NCBI GenBank assembly: GCA_028279885.1
Contig: JANQMX010000041.1
Coordinates: 1-63,368 of the forward strand
Reading direction: 5' to 3'
Source: Rhodovibrionaceae bacterium
GTDB lineage: Bacteria; Pseudomonadota; Alphaproteobacteria; Kiloniellales; DSM-21159
DNA: 63,368 nucleotides
A program made the position numbers and the translations under genes. Numbering within the stretch: the first letter of the stretch is position 1; the number at the start of each line of letters is the position of its first letter. The notes under the pieces were generated by a model. It was not told where the DNA came from. It ran no database searches and was given only the letters and a program-made list of their open reading frames with translations. Positions 54,597-63,368 of the stretch are shown one piece after another.

Positions 54597-56609
54597 GTGA
54601 CGGCTTTAACGGCAAAGCAGGACGGTTTGGCCGAGGCGGTAACGCACGACGACTTGGCCAACACAATTCGTTTCTTATCCATGGATGCGGTGCAGAAGGC
54701 GCGCTCCGGTCATCCCGGCATGCCCATGGGCATGGCTGACGTGGCGACGGTTCTGTTTCAGCGCTTTCTCAAATTCGATCCGGCCTTTCCGGATTGGCCG
54801 GACCGCGACCGCTTCGTGCTCTCGGCCGGGCACGGCTCCATGCTGCTCTATTCCCTGCTGCACCTCACCGGCTACGAGGACATGACCATCGAAGAGCTGG
54901 TGAACTTCCGTCAGCTCGGTAGCAAGACGGCGGGCCATCCGGAGTACGGTGTGGCGGGCGGCATCGAGACGACGACGGGCCCGCTGGGCCAAGGGCTCGG
55001 CAACGCTGTCGGCATGGCCCTGGCCGAGCGCATCTTGAATGCCCGCTTCGGCGACGCGCTGGTGGATCACCGCACCTATGCCATCGTCGGCGACGGTTGC
55101 CTGATGGAGGGCATTAGCCATGAGGCCATCAGCCTGGCCGGCCACCTCCGCCTCGGCAAGCTGACGGTGCTGTTCGACGACAACAGCATCTCCATCGATG
55201 GACCGACCGACCTGGCTGTCTCCGACGACCAGGTCACCCGCTTCGAAGCCTGCGGCTGGCATACCCAGCGGGTCGATGGCCACGACCCCGAGGCCATTGC
55301 GGCGGCGATCGAGGAAGCCCAGACCAGCGAGCGTCCTTCGTTGATCGCTTGCCGCACGCAAATCGGTTTCGGCGCCCCCAACAAGCAAGGCACCGCGGCG
55401 ACGCATGGTGCACCGCTGGGCGAGGACGAAATTGCCGCGGCCCGAGAGAATCTCGGCTGGTCCTCGGAGCCCTTTGAGGTACCACAGGATACCCTCACAG
55501 CCTGGCGCGAGATCGGCGCCGCGGGCGCCCCGGCCTCCGCTGCCTGGCGTGAGCGCCTGGCCGCACAGCCGGACGGCGATCGCGCGGAGTTCGAGCGACG
55601 CCAGGCCGGTACCTTGCCCGACGCCTTCGGCGCGGCCATCCGCAACGTCAAGAGACAGGCGGTCGAGACGCCGGAGTCCATCGCCACCCGCGTTGCCTCG
55701 CAGCGTGTTCTCGAGGCGGTGGCGCCGGTCTTGCCGGAGCTGATCGGCGGCTCTGCCGACCTCACCGGCTCCAACAACACCAAGGCCAAGAGCCAGGCGG
55801 TGATCTCCGCCGACGACTTCAGCGGCGCCTACGTGCACTACGGTGTGCGCGAGCACGGCATGGCCGCAGCGATGAACGGCATGGCGCTGCACGGCGGAGT
55901 CATCCCTTACGGCGGTACCTTCCTGGTCTTCACCGACTACTGCCGCCCGGCCATTCGCCTCTCGGCCCTGATGGAGCAGCGCGTCGTCTACGTCATGACC
56001 CATGACTCCATCGGCCTTGGCGAAGACGGCCCCACTCACCAGCCGGTGGAGCACCTCGCTGCCTTGCGCGCCATTCCAAACCTCAAGGTGTTCCGCCCCG
56101 CAGACCTGGTGGAAACGGCCGAGTGCTGGGAGCTGGCGCTTGAGAACCAAGACGGCCCCTCGGTCATTGCCCTGACCCGGCAAGGCGTGCCCAACGTGCG
56201 CAAGGAGCATCACGACGAGAATTGGTGCTCTTACGGCGGCTACATCCTCGAGTCAGCCAGCGGCCCGCGCCAGGTCACCTTGATCGCTTCGGGCTCCGAG
56301 GTCTCGGTTGCGCTGGAGGCGAAGCGCCTGCTCGAAGCCGAGGAGATTTTCGCCGCGGTTGTGTCGCTGCCCAGCTGGGAGCTCTTCGCCGCGCAGCCGC
56401 AGCACTATCGCGACGAGGTCCTCGGACCGGGCATCCTGCATTTCGCAGTCGAGGCGGCCTCGCCGCTCGGCTGGGAGCGCTGGGTGGGCAGTGACGGCGG
56501 TTTCGTCGGCATGAGAAGTTTTGGCGCTTCGGCGCCGGCTGCCCATTTGTACAAGCACTTCAAGATCACGGCGGAAGACCTTGCCGATAAGGTCAAGGCC
56601 TGGTTGTAG
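54597..56609 (+). CDS. tkt: Transketolase
   Basis: The product has 670 residues from a GTG at 54597 with GGAAGG about 9 bases upstream; a TTG at 54579 is also in frame. The thiamine diphosphate motif is [20 protein letters not shown] through DDNSISIDG. The start [20 protein letters not shown] and [19 protein letters not shown] are typical. It moves two-carbon units in the pentose phosphate or Calvin pathways. It is first of a rightward tkt-gap-unknown-fba-thiE-like cluster. Confidence 0.97.
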   Translation: MTALTAKQDGLAEAVTHDDLANTIRFLSMDAVQKARSGHPGMPMGMADVATVLFQRFLKFDPAFPDWPDRDRFVLSAGHGSMLLYSLLHLTGYEDMTIEELVNFRQLGSKTAGHPEYGVAGGIETTTGPLGQGLGNAVGMALAERILNARFGDALVDHRTYAIVGDGCLMEGISHEAISLAGHLRLGKLTVLFDDNSISIDGPTDLAVSDDQVTRFEACGWHTQRVDGHDPEAIAAAIEEAQTSERPSLIACRTQIGFGAPNKQGTAATHGAPLGEDEIAAARENLGWSSEPFEVPQDTLTAWREIGAAGAPASAAWRERLAAQPDGDRAEFERRQAGTLPDAFGAAIRNVKRQAVETPESIATRVASQRVLEAVAPVLPELIGGSADLTGSNNTKAKSQAVISADDFSGAYVHYGVREHGMAAAMNGMALHGGVIPYGGTFLVFTDYCRPAIRLSALMEQRVVYVMTHDSIGLGEDGPTHQPVEHLAALRAIPNLKVFRPADLVETAECWELALENQDGPSVIALTRQGVPNVRKEHHDENWCSYGGYILESASGPRQVTLIASGSEVSVALEAKRLLEAEEIFAAVVSLPSWELFAAQPQHYRDEVLGPGILHFAVEAASPLGWERWVGSDGGFVGMRSFGASAPAAHLYKHFKITAEDLADKVKAWL

Positions 56610-56681
56610 GAGTATTTTCGCTAACGTCGGGTCGGCGCCGAGCAAAAGACGGGTCGCCCGCAACATGGGAGGAACTGGGAG

Positions 56682-57689
56682 ATGGCGTTGAAGGTTGGCA
56701 TCAACGGCTTCGGCCGCATTGGCCGAATGGTATTCCGCGCGGCATTGGAGTCCGGGCGCAAAGACATCGAGTTCGTCGCCATCAACGATCTGGGTTCCGT
56801 CGACGCCAACGCACAGCTGTTGAAGTACGACTCAGTTCACGGCCCCTTCCCCGGCAAGGTGCAGACCACCAAGACTGCGCTGAAGGTCAACGGCACCTCC
56901 GTTCGCGTCTTGAACGAGATGGACCCGGCCAAGCTGCCTTGGGAAAAGCTTGGCGTCGATCTCGTCCTGGAGTGCACCGGGCGCTTCAACAGCAGGGACA
57001 AGGCAGCGGCGCATCTTGAAGGCGGCGCCAAGAAAGTCCTGGTTTCGGCCCCCTGCAGCGACGCCGACGTCACCGTCGTCTATGGCGTCAACGACAAGAA
57101 GATGAAGAAGAGCCACAAGGTGGTCTCCAACGCGTCCTGCACCACCAACTGCCTGGCACCAGTGGCGCACGTGCTGCATCAGAACTTTGGCATCGAAAAA
57201 GGCTTCATGACCACCATCCACGCCTACACCGGTGATCAGCGGACGGTGGACACCCTTCACAAGGACCCGCGTCGCGCCCGCGCGGCGGCGGTGTCCATGA
57301 TCCCGACGTCCACCGGCGCCGCCCGCGCCGTCGGCCTGGTCCTGCCGGAGCTTGCCGGCAAGCTGGACGGCGTCGCGATTCGCGTGCCGACACCGAACGT
57401 CAGCCTGGTCGATCTCAAGGTCAACTTGAAGAAGAAGGCCGATGTCGAGGCGATCAACGCTGCCATGGCCAAGGCTGCCAGCGGCAAGCTCAAGGGCGTT
57501 CTGGCGGTCAATGACGAGCCCTTGGTCTCGGTCGACTTCAACCACCACCCGGCCAGCTCGATTTTCGACATGGACGGTACCAAGGTGTTGGAGGGCGACT
57601 TCGTCCGGGTCATGACCTGGTACGACAACGAGTGGGGCTTCTCCTGTCGCATGAGCGATACGGCCGTCGCACTCGGCAAGTTGATGTAA
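56682..57689 (+). CDS. gap: Glyceraldehyde-3-phosphate dehydrogenase, type I
   Basis: The protein has 335 residues, with GGAGG 9 bases before the ATG. The NAD motif is [20 protein letters not shown], and the catalytic Cys is in [17 protein letters not shown]. The C-terminal [17 protein letters not shown] is typical. IND after the second strand favours NAD. It lies 72 bases after tkt. Phosphoglycerate kinase, which often follows gap in alphaproteobacteria, is absent here. Confidence 0.97.
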   Translation: MALKVGINGFGRIGRMVFRAALESGRKDIEFVAINDLGSVDANAQLLKYDSVHGPFPGKVQTTKTALKVNGTSVRVLNEMDPAKLPWEKLGVDLVLECTGRFNSRDKAAAHLEGGAKKVLVSAPCSDADVTVVYGVNDKKMKKSHKVVSNASCTTNCLAPVAHVLHQNFGIEKGFMTTIHAYTGDQRTVDTLHKDPRRARAAAVSMIPTSTGAARAVGLVLPELAGKLDGVAIRVPTPNVSLVDLKVNLKKKADVEAINAAMAKAASGKLKGVLAVNDEPLVSVDFNHHPASSIFDMDGTKVLEGDFVRVMTWYDNEWGFSCRMSDTAVALGKLM

Positions 57690-57706
57690 CGGCGCAAGCC
57701 CGAACT

Positions 57707-58180
57707 GTGCCAAAGCGGGCCGGCGGGACGGAGACGGCCAGTACCACCGTCCCGCTGCGCCCAGCTCTCGTCGTTCACTCATTGGAACATGTCGAGGCGG
57801 CCCTCGCCGCTGCACCGGAGGGCGCGTCGGCGTTGGTTCTGGTTTCAGCGCCTGGCGCCGGTGCGAGCCTCGGCCCACTCTTTTGGCAGGCCATGCTGCA
57901 ACAGGCGTGCAAGGCCTATCCCAACGCCCGCTTCACCGCTTATCTCGACTGTGCCGACGAAGCTGGCACGGTGCTGCGCGCGCTTCGCGCCGGTGTCGGT
58001 CACGTGCGCTTCATCGGCCGGCCAGAGGTCGCCGAACGGCTTGCCGCCATCGCCGAGCAATTGGGCGCCGAGATCACCGATGAGACCTTTGATACCTTCG
58101 ACCTGTTGGACCAGCCGGACCCCTTCGCCGCCTGCCGCGCCTGGCTTTGGCGAAAACACACACTTTGCGGTCAAGATTGA
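57707..58180 (+). CDS. Hypothetical protein between gap and fba (157 aa)
   Basis: The start is a GTG at 57707, 18 bases after the gap stop; the frame reaches back into gap but that part is the wrong frame for a real protein. The product has a Rossmann-like rhythm (ALVVHSLEHVEAALAAAPEG, ALVLVSAPGAG, NARFTAYLDCADEAGTVLRA, VGHVRFIGRPEVAERLAAIA). It has no obvious catalytic motif. I do not recognise it. It occupies the place where pgk is often found. The position in a tight operon suggests a role or regulation linked to central carbon metabolism. Confidence 0.75.
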   Translation: MPKRAGGTETASTTVPLRPALVVHSLEHVEAALAAAPEGASALVLVSAPGAGASLGPLFWQAMLQQACKAYPNARFTAYLDCADEAGTVLRALRAGVGHVRFIGRPEVAERLAAIAEQLGAEITDETFDTFDLLDQPDPFAACRAWLWRKHTLCGQD

Positions 58181-58299
58181 AAAGCGCCGCAGCCTTCTCT
58201 ATCAAGCCTTCGTGAGCCGGTCGCTGGTGTGCATGCCCGAGGTCGCCGGTCAGCCCGTCAACGCCTTCGCAATGCCAGTCCAGCACCGGGAGCCGCTTC

Positions 58300-59220
58300 A
58301 TGAAAGTCACTCAGCGCGTCAAGCGTATCCTCGCCAACTATGAGAGCGACTGTCCCGGCACCAAGGCAAAGCTCGCCAGCATCCTGATGCACGGCAAGCT
58401 GGGCGGCAGCGGCAAGCTGGTCATCCTGCCGGTAGACCAGGGCTTTGAGCACGGTCCCGACCGCTCCTTCGCACCCAACCCGCCGGCCTACGATCCACAC
58501 TACCACTATCAGCTTGCGGTCGATGCAGGGCTCAACGCCTTTGCCGCACCGCTCGGCATGCTGGAAGCAGGCGCCGACAGCTTCGCCGGGGCCATCCCGA
58601 CCATCCTCAAGCTCAACAGCTCGAACAGCCACGCCACCAGCAAGGACCAGGCCATCACCGGCAGCGTTCATGATGCCTTGCGCTTGGGCTGCGCCGCGAT
58701 CGGCTTCACCATCTACCCTGGCTCCGACGAGCAGTTCGAGATGATCGAAGAGATTCGCGAGCTGGCGGAAGAGGCCAAGGAGGTCGGCCTCGCCGTCGTC
58801 GTCTGGTCCTATCCGCGCGGCGGCAACCTCTCCAAGGCCGGCGAAACCGGCATCGACCTCTGCGCCTACGCCGCTCACATGGCGGCGCTGCTCGGCGCCC
58901 ATATCATCAAGGTCAAGCCACCCACCGACCACATCGAGCAACCGGAAGCCAAGAAAGCCATCGAGAGCGCCGGCTTCGATATCTCCAGCCTGGACAAGCG
59001 CATCGCCCATGTCATGCAGTCGGCCTTCAGCGGCCGCCGCATCGTGGTCTTTTCCGGTGGCGGCGCCAAAGGCATCGACGCGGTCTATGATGAGATTCGC
59101 CTGATCGCCAAGGGCGGCGCCAACGGCTCGATCATCGGACGCAACACCTTCCAGCGCCCGCGCGACGACGCGCTGGAGATGCTCGACAACATCATCAAGA
59201 TCTACCAGGGCAAGTTCTGA
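58300..59220 (+). CDS. fba: Class I fructose-bisphosphate aldolase (DhnA/FbaB type)
   Basis: The protein has 306 residues, with GGGAG 8 bases before the ATG. It is of the archaeal/DhnA kind: LVILPVDQGFEHGPDRSFAP, VVVWSYPRGGNLSKAGETGI, GAHIIKVKPPTDHIEQ with the Schiff-base Lys expected in IKVKPP, and IVVFSGGGAKG for phosphate binding. It cleaves or forms fructose-1,6-bisphosphate without metal. It is in operon orientation with tkt and gap. Confidence 0.95.
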   Translation: MKVTQRVKRILANYESDCPGTKAKLASILMHGKLGGSGKLVILPVDQGFEHGPDRSFAPNPPAYDPHYHYQLAVDAGLNAFAAPLGMLEAGADSFAGAIPTILKLNSSNSHATSKDQAITGSVHDALRLGCAAIGFTIYPGSDEQFEMIEEIRELAEEAKEVGLAVVVWSYPRGGNLSKAGETGIDLCAYAAHMAALLGAHIIKVKPPTDHIEQPEAKKAIESAGFDISSLDKRIAHVMQSAFSGRRIVVFSGGGAKGIDAVYDEIRLIAKGGANGSIIGRNTFQRPRDDALEMLDNIIKIYQGKF

Positions 59221-59262
59221 CCGGGGCTGCCCAGGCTCGCCGCGAAGAGATTCCTGAAACAC

Positions 59263-59883
59263 GTGTCCGACTGTCGTCTGTACCTCGTCGCCCCGCCCGG
59301 ACTGGCTTCCGGTGAAGTCGAGCTGGCGGCCTTCCTGCCAGCGCTGCAGAAGGCGCTGAGCGGCGGCGACGTTGCCGCATTCCTGCTGCGCGACGAGGGC
59401 GCGGGGGAAGAGCAGCTTCACGAGATCCTCGACTCGATCCGTCCCTTGACGCAAAAGCACGATGTGGCGCTGCTCGTCGAAAACCGCGCCGATGTGGCCG
59501 GCAAGGCAGGCTGCGACGGTATTCAGCTTCCGCCAAACCCTTTAGCCATCCGCTCGGTCAAGCAGGCCTTGGGCGAGGACGCGATCGTTGGCGCGGACTG
59601 CGGCAGCTCGCGCCATCTCGCCATGGTCGCCGGCGAAGCCGGCGCCGACTATGTGATCTTCGATGCCGGCGAGAGCGAGACCATCACCTGGTGGGCCGAG
59701 CTGATGGAAGTGCCCTGCATCGCCTGGGGCGGCATTACCCTGGAGACCGCCCCGGCCCTGGTCGAAGCCGGCGCCGACTTTCTGATGGTCGGTCAGGCGA
59801 TCTGGACAGCGCCGAAGGGGCCGAAGGCAGCCGTCGCCGCGTTTCACCGGCTACTGCGGGAAACGGAGTCGGAGCTGGCCTAG
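59263..59883 (+). CDS. ThiE-fold protein, divergent thiamine-phosphate synthase homologue
   Basis: The product has 206 residues from a GTG. It has the TIM-barrel layout and strand order of ThiE (AAFLLRDEG, VALLVENRADVAGKAGCDGI, IAWGGITLETAPALVEAGAD), but the ligand motifs differ. GVHLGQ-x-D is DGIQLPPNP, the S-x-H is CGSSRH, and the GPxFxTxTK loop is FDAGESETITW. Thiamine-phosphate synthase activity is therefore uncertain. It follows fba by 42 bases; this linkage to fba, not to other thi genes, argues for a different role. Confidence 0.75.
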   Translation: MSDCRLYLVAPPGLASGEVELAAFLPALQKALSGGDVAAFLLRDEGAGEEQLHEILDSIRPLTQKHDVALLVENRADVAGKAGCDGIQLPPNPLAIRSVKQALGEDAIVGADCGSSRHLAMVAGEAGADYVIFDAGESETITWWAELMEVPCIAWGGITLETAPALVEAGADFLMVGQAIWTAPKGPKAAVAAFHRLLRETESELA

Positions 59884-59955
59884 TTCAGCAGCGGTCTTGC
59901 GCGCGAACCTTTGTGGCCATAAGTCTTGGGTCCTCCAACAGCGGCGGACCAAGCC

Positions 59956-60915
59956 ATGACAGCGAAGATCTTCATCGACGGCGAAGCGGGCACCACGGGT
60001 TTGCAGATCCGGCAGCGCCTGACCGGCCGTCGCGATCTGACCCTACTGTCCATTCCGGAAGAGCGCCGCAAGGACCCGACCGCTCGCGCCGAGCTTCTCA
60101 ATGCAGCCGATCTCGCCATCCTCTGCCTGCCGGACGCGGCGGCACGGGAGTCCGTCGCTCTGCTCGAGGGCGAGAGCACGCGCGTGATCGATGCCTCTAC
60201 CGCCCATCGGGTGGCAGACGGCTGGGTTTACGGCTTTCCCGAGATGGAGCCGGGCCACGAGGCCAAGGTGGCCGGCGCGCGCTTCGTCGCCAATCCCGGC
60301 TGCTATCCGCAAGGGGCCATCGCCCTTCTCCGCCCCTTGGTTTCCAAGGGTTTGCTGCCCCCCGACTACCCCGTCGCCATCCACGCCGTCTCCGGCTACA
60401 CGGGCGGCGGCAAGGGCTTGATCGAACGCTTCGAGGGTGATGCTGCGGATCAGGCCCCGGCGCACTATCTCTACGGCCTCTCGCTCAAGCACAAGCATCT
60501 GCCGGAGATGGAGCGCTACGCTCTGCTGACCAGGCCGCCGCTCTTCGCGCCCAGTGTCGGACGCTTCGCCCAAGGCATGCTGGTGCAGATCGGTTTCCAT
60601 CTGACAGACCTTGAAGGCGCGCCGAGCGCGGCCGACCTGCGGGCCGTCTTGGCCGAGTGGTACGCCGGCCGCCGCTATGTCGAGGTGGCGGCTTTGGCCG
60701 ATAGCCAGGCTGCCAGCGAGCTCGACCCGGAAGCGCTCAACGGAACCAACCTGTTGCGCCTCCACGTTTTCGGCAGCGAAGACGGGCAGCGGGCCCTGCT
60801 GATCGCCCAGCTCGACAATCTGGGCAAAGGCGCATCGGGTGCGGCCGTGCAGAGCCTCAACCTCATGCTCGGGCTCGAAGAGTCGGCGGGGCTGGAGCTG
60901 CGCCAGGCCGCCTGA
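59956..60915 (+). CDS. argC: N-acetyl-gamma-glutamyl-phosphate reductase, short type
   Basis: The product has 319 residues from ATG 59956. It starts KIFIDGEAGTTGLQIRQRL, the signature of the shorter ArgC class. The active-site Cys is in ARFVANPGCYPQGAIALL, and the catalytic His region is SLKHKHLPEM. It reduces N-acetylglutamyl phosphate in arginine synthesis. It stands 72 bases after the ThiE-like gene. Confidence 0.95.
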   Translation: MTAKIFIDGEAGTTGLQIRQRLTGRRDLTLLSIPEERRKDPTARAELLNAADLAILCLPDAAARESVALLEGESTRVIDASTAHRVADGWVYGFPEMEPGHEAKVAGARFVANPGCYPQGAIALLRPLVSKGLLPPDYPVAIHAVSGYTGGGKGLIERFEGDAADQAPAHYLYGLSLKHKHLPEMERYALLTRPPLFAPSVGRFAQGMLVQIGFHLTDLEGAPSAADLRAVLAEWYAGRRYVEVAALADSQAASELDPEALNGTNLLRLHVFGSEDGQRALLIAQLDNLGKGASGAAVQSLNLMLGLEESAGLELRQAA

Positions 60916-61006
60916 TTAGCGATCCGCCATACTACTTTGGCGATGGCTGTGGTATGCAGCCGACCCGTGCTTGCGGAACACTCTGTCACGAGTTGAGACA
61001 GTCGCC

Positions 61007-62017
61007 ATGATGAAGCTCGTTCGCTTGGCCGCAGTCTGCAGCCTGCTATCGCTCGCCGCCGGCCCTTCGCTGGGCCAGGAGTACGTCCTACGCCTGGCTT
61101 TCGACCAGCCGCCGGGGAGTCGGCTGGCCGCCGGACTGGAAGCCTTCAAGGCGGAAGCCGAACGGGCAGGCGAAGGCGCACTCATAGTCGAACTGTTAGC
61201 CGGCGAAGGTGGCTACAGTGAGCAGGACATGGCGCAAGCCGTCGGGTCCGGCGCCGTCGAGATGGCACTGCTGCCGCTCAAGGAGTTCGAGGAACCCAAG
61301 GTCTCCCTTTCACTGCTGCAGGTGCCGGTCGTTTTCCAGTCGGCGGCCGGCCGCGCCGATGCCCTGGCGCCTGGGGCGCCGCTGCGCAGCGCGCTCGACA
61401 AGGAGGTTCGCCGGCTCGGCGGCCAAGCGCTCTGGTGGCCGGCGGATGAACCGGGCTTGCTCCAGGCGGCACGTGCGTCTGCCCGCTTGCCGGGCGAACT
61501 GGCCGGGCGGCCGGTGGCGACGACGGAAACGCCCATGATCGGCTACATCGCCTTTTTGCGGGGCGTGCCGCTGCCGGCACCGCGCCCGGATGCCGCGCCG
61601 CAGTTCAAGATGAGTCGGCTCTCGGCACTCGATGCGCCGGACGGTGCCGACGGCATGAACTCGCACCGCATTACGGGCTACAGCCTCGGTGCCTTCGTGC
61701 TGATCGTGAACCTGCGCTACTGGAATGAGCTTCCCCGAGGCGTCACCGAAGCCTTGAGGCAAGCATCGGAGGCTGCAGAACGCCAGCATAGTGAACAGTT
61801 GGAAGCAGAGGTACAGCAGACCTTGGCGAACGCCCAAGCCCTTGGTTTCCCGGTCGAACCTATGACGGCTAGAGTGCAGGCGCAGTGGCGGCTGCGCGCT
61901 TGGGAGCTCTGGACCTTAGCGCTCTACTCGGCCAAAGAACGCGGGACGCTGTTGCAGCGAGCCGCGGAGTGGATGCGTAACCAGACGCAAGCGGACATTG
62001 AGGCAAGCTTCGAGTAG
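61007..62017 (+). CDS. DctP-type TRAP solute-binding protein, orphan
   Basis: The product has 336 residues from ATG 61007. The signal peptide (LVRLAAVCSLLSLAAGPSLG) ends near Gln-Glu-Tyr. The mature part has a DctP-like layout (YVLRLAFDQPPGSRLAAGLE, AQAVGSGAVEMALLPLKEF, GMNSHRITGYSLGAFVLIVN, then the WNELPRGVTEALRQASEAAE segment). It would bind a substrate in the periplasm. No TRAP permease gene is adjacent; the only permease in the window is the TAXI type at 1940-4063, which uses a different binding-protein family. It may serve a distant transporter or a sensor. Confidence 0.8.
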   Translation: MMKLVRLAAVCSLLSLAAGPSLGQEYVLRLAFDQPPGSRLAAGLEAFKAEAERAGEGALIVELLAGEGGYSEQDMAQAVGSGAVEMALLPLKEFEEPKVSLSLLQVPVVFQSAAGRADALAPGAPLRSALDKEVRRLGGQALWWPADEPGLLQAARASARLPGELAGRPVATTETPMIGYIAFLRGVPLPAPRPDAAPQFKMSRLSALDAPDGADGMNSHRITGYSLGAFVLIVNLRYWNELPRGVTEALRQASEAAERQHSEQLEAEVQQTLANAQALGFPVEPMTARVQAQWRLRAWELWTLALYSAKERGTLLQRAAEWMRNQTQADIEASFE

Positions 62018-62030
62018 AGCGCTCCGCAAG

Positions 62031-62678
62031 ATGCTGATGGTGTACGGACGAAAGAGTGCCTTCAACCTGCAAAAGGTGATGTGGTTGATTGGTGAGCTCG
62101 GCCTGTCGCACGAGCACGTCGAGCTCGGCGGCGCGTTCGGCGGTTTGGACAACTCCGACTTTCGTGCCCTGACCCCCCATGGTCGCGTGCCGGTTGTCGT
62201 CGACGATGGTTTTTCCGTTTGGGAGTCCCACTCCATCCTGCGCTACCTCGCAGCGCGCTATGGCGGCCCGGCGCTCTGGAGCGACGACCCCGCCGAACGT
62301 TCCTTGGCCGAGCGCTGGATGGACTGGTCGCAAACGGCGCTACAACCCGATTTTCTGAATGGCGTGTTCTGGGGTTTCTATCGCACGCCGGAGGGACAGC
62401 GCGACATGGCGACGGTGACCGACAAGATGGAGCGGACGGCACAGCATCTGGCGCGTCTGGACAGCGTTCTGGCCGACCGCCCCTACCTGCTCGGCGAGAC
62501 GCTGAGCCTGGCCGACATTCCGGCGGGGACTTGCCTCTACCGCTACTATAACCTTCCCATCGCACGTCCCGAACTGCCCAACGTCGAGCGCTGGTATGCC
62601 AGCTTGACTGAGCGGCCGGCCTACCGGGAGCACGTCATGGTTCCCTTCGGTGACCTCTACGGACGCTTGGATTTCTAA
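62031..62678 (+). CDS. Glutathione S-transferase
   Basis: The product has 215 residues from ATG 62031. The thioredoxin-like N-domain has YGRKSAFNLQKVMWLIGELG with the glutathione-site Ser/Asn, then HGRVPVVVDDGFSVWESHSI carrying the cis-Pro and the ES pair that binds glutathione. An all-helical C-domain follows (RPYLLGETLSLADIPAGTCL). It probably conjugates or isomerises electrophiles. The substrate is unknown. It begins 13 bases after the orphan binding-protein gene. Confidence 0.92.
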   Translation: MLMVYGRKSAFNLQKVMWLIGELGLSHEHVELGGAFGGLDNSDFRALTPHGRVPVVVDDGFSVWESHSILRYLAARYGGPALWSDDPAERSLAERWMDWSQTALQPDFLNGVFWGFYRTPEGQRDMATVTDKMERTAQHLARLDSVLADRPYLLGETLSLADIPAGTCLYRYYNLPIARPELPNVERWYASLTERPAYREHVMVPFGDLYGRLDF

Positions 62679-62696
62679 CGCACGCCGACAAGAACT

Positions 62697-63182
62697 ATGA
62701 TCGAGACGCCTTGGACCGTTCGCCCGGCAACCCCGGCCGATGCGGGCGATATCGCACAGCTGATAAACGACCTCAATCGCCATGAGGGGCTAGAGCCTCT
62801 CTATTCCGAAGCGCTGGTGCTACGCGACGGCTTCGGTGAAGACGCGGCCTATCACGTGCTGGTCGCGCAAGGCGGCGACGGGCTGATCGGCTACGCGGCC
62901 TACCATGCGGCCTACGATACGGAGCGCGGCGGCCGTTCCCTTTGGTTGCTCGATCTCTACGTTGCGCCGGAAGCACGGGGCGGCGGCGCCGGGCGAGCCC
63001 TCATGAGGCAAGCCGCGCGTATCGCTTGCGATCGTGGCTGCGTCAGCCTCTGGTGGGGCGTACGGTCCTGCAATCGGCAGGCTCGGGCCTTCTATGCCGG
63101 TCTCGGCGCGGTTGACGACGATGCCCGCATTTTGGAACTGGCGGGTCCCGCACTGTCTGCGCTGGCCTCCGAGATCCTTTAA
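62697..63182 (+). CDS. GNAT family N-acetyltransferase
   Basis: The protein has 161 residues. The acetyl-CoA site is in LYVAPEARGGGAGRALMRQA, matching the GNAT motif A (R/Q-x-x-G-x-G/A). The preceding strands (YHVLVAQGGDGLIGYAAYH) and the C-terminal NRQARAFYAGLGAV are also typical. The acceptor is unknown. It lies 18 bases after the GST gene, so the two may share a transcript. Confidence 0.92.
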   Translation: MIETPWTVRPATPADAGDIAQLINDLNRHEGLEPLYSEALVLRDGFGEDAAYHVLVAQGGDGLIGYAAYHAAYDTERGGRSLWLLDLYVAPEARGGGAGRALMRQAARIACDRGCVSLWWGVRSCNRQARAFYAGLGAVDDDARILELAGPALSALASEIL

Positions 63183-63210
63183 CCGACCGTCCCGACTCCG
63201 AAAGCAAGGG

Positions 63211-63245
63211 CTAAAAGAAAGACGCGCGGCTCAGAACCGCGCGTC
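63211..63245 (-). terminator. Leftward intrinsic terminator
   Basis: GACGCGCGG (63221-63229) and CCGCGCGTC (63237-63245) form a perfect 9-bp stem with a 7-base loop. On the minus strand it is followed by TTTCTTTTAG. The T-run is on the left, so it ends a minus-strand transcript coming from beyond the right edge of the window. Confidence 0.75.
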
Positions 63246-63300
63246 GAGGAGAGTCATTTGGTGCCAGCGCCTAGAGCGGAATGAGGTTTATTTGAATCGT

Positions 63301-63368
63301 TTTGGGATTCCCAAATCGGTTGGTTTTTGATTCATCATGTTTGCCGGGTGAGGAGGCCGGCAAACATG
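63301..63368. repeat. Dyad-rich AT element at the window end, candidate dispersed repeat
   Basis: TTTGGGA-T-TCCCAAA (63301-63315) is a perfect dyad. CATGTTTGCCGG (63336-63347) and CCGGCAAACATG (63357-63368) are a perfect 12-bp inverted repeat with a 9-base loop, reaching the last base of the window. The base composition differs sharply from the genes. It looks like a small intergenic repeat or MITE-like element, but only one copy can be seen here. Confidence 0.5.

Noticed and set aside
54675-56213. 512-codon open frame on the minus strand
   Set aside because: It is the antisense shadow of transketolase, an artefact of high GC. The composition is unlike a protein.
58258-59460. 400-codon open frame on the minus strand
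   Set aside because: It is antisense to the class I aldolase and its neighbours, both of which have clear motifs on the plus strand.

Overview
The window looks like a chromosomal segment of a high-GC alphaproteobacterium, most probably of the Rhodospirillales in the broad sense (Rhodovibrionaceae/Kiloniellaceae-like). This rests on gene order and family types: the yebC-ruvCAB-ybgC-tolQRAB-pal-ybgF-tilS-ftsH-folP-glmM string, hisZ-purA, serC-serA, a MaoC-phosphotransacetylase fusion beside fabI, a DhnA-type class I aldolase, and zapA-6S RNA-fau. There are no rRNA genes, prophages, insertion sequences or CRISPR arrays. One tRNA-Glu(CTC) is present.

Layout. 1-5.3 kb: the start of a HAL-family ammonia-lyase homologue with an altered MIO motif, a lipoprotein, a PEP-CTERM protein, and a TAXI-type TRAP transporter. 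5.4-11.2 kb: a membrane-bound molybdenum sulfite dehydrogenase-like complex (soeABC) with a divergent IclR regulator that has an operator-like palindrome. 11.2-17.1 kb: DksA-like protein, aldo/keto reductase, FabI, MaoC-Pta, and a self-contained ECF41 sigma factor module with its own recognisable promoter. 17.1-26.3 kb: a NIT-domain chemoreceptor, small unknown genes, tRNA-Glu, threonine aldolase, RluD-like synthase, RpoH, and an unusual pair made of a pseudokinase with a C-terminal membrane anchor and a multi-spanning membrane protein. 26.4-33 kb: purine, histidine and serine biosynthesis. 33-36.5 kb: divergent DUF1127/MocR genes sharing palindromes that overlap both start codons, then thiD and a degenerate tandem ThiD paralogue.

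36.5-51.4 kb is one long leftward block of envelope and housekeeping genes: cell-wall precursor synthesis (GlmM), folate (FolP), FtsH, TilS, the Tol-Pal system, and Holliday junction processing. 51.5-54.2 kb holds a metallophosphoesterase, 5-formyl-THF cyclo-ligase, a probable 6S RNA and ZapA. 54.3-60 kb is a rightward central-carbon cluster (tkt-gap-unknown-fba-ThiE-like) that lacks pgk and is preceded by three exact or near-exact 19-bp tandem repeats. 60-63.2 kb holds argC, an orphan DctP-type binding protein, a GST and a GNAT acetyltransferase. The window ends in a dyad-rich repeat and a leftward terminator, which implies a minus-strand gene beyond the edge.

The least ordinary items are the pseudokinase/membrane-protein pair next to rpoH, the HAL homologue without an Ala-Ser-Gly tripeptide, the ThiD-ThiD-like tandem, the MocR/DUF1127 operator array, and the ECF41 module. 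All functional statements come from reading motifs and gene context. No database search was possible.
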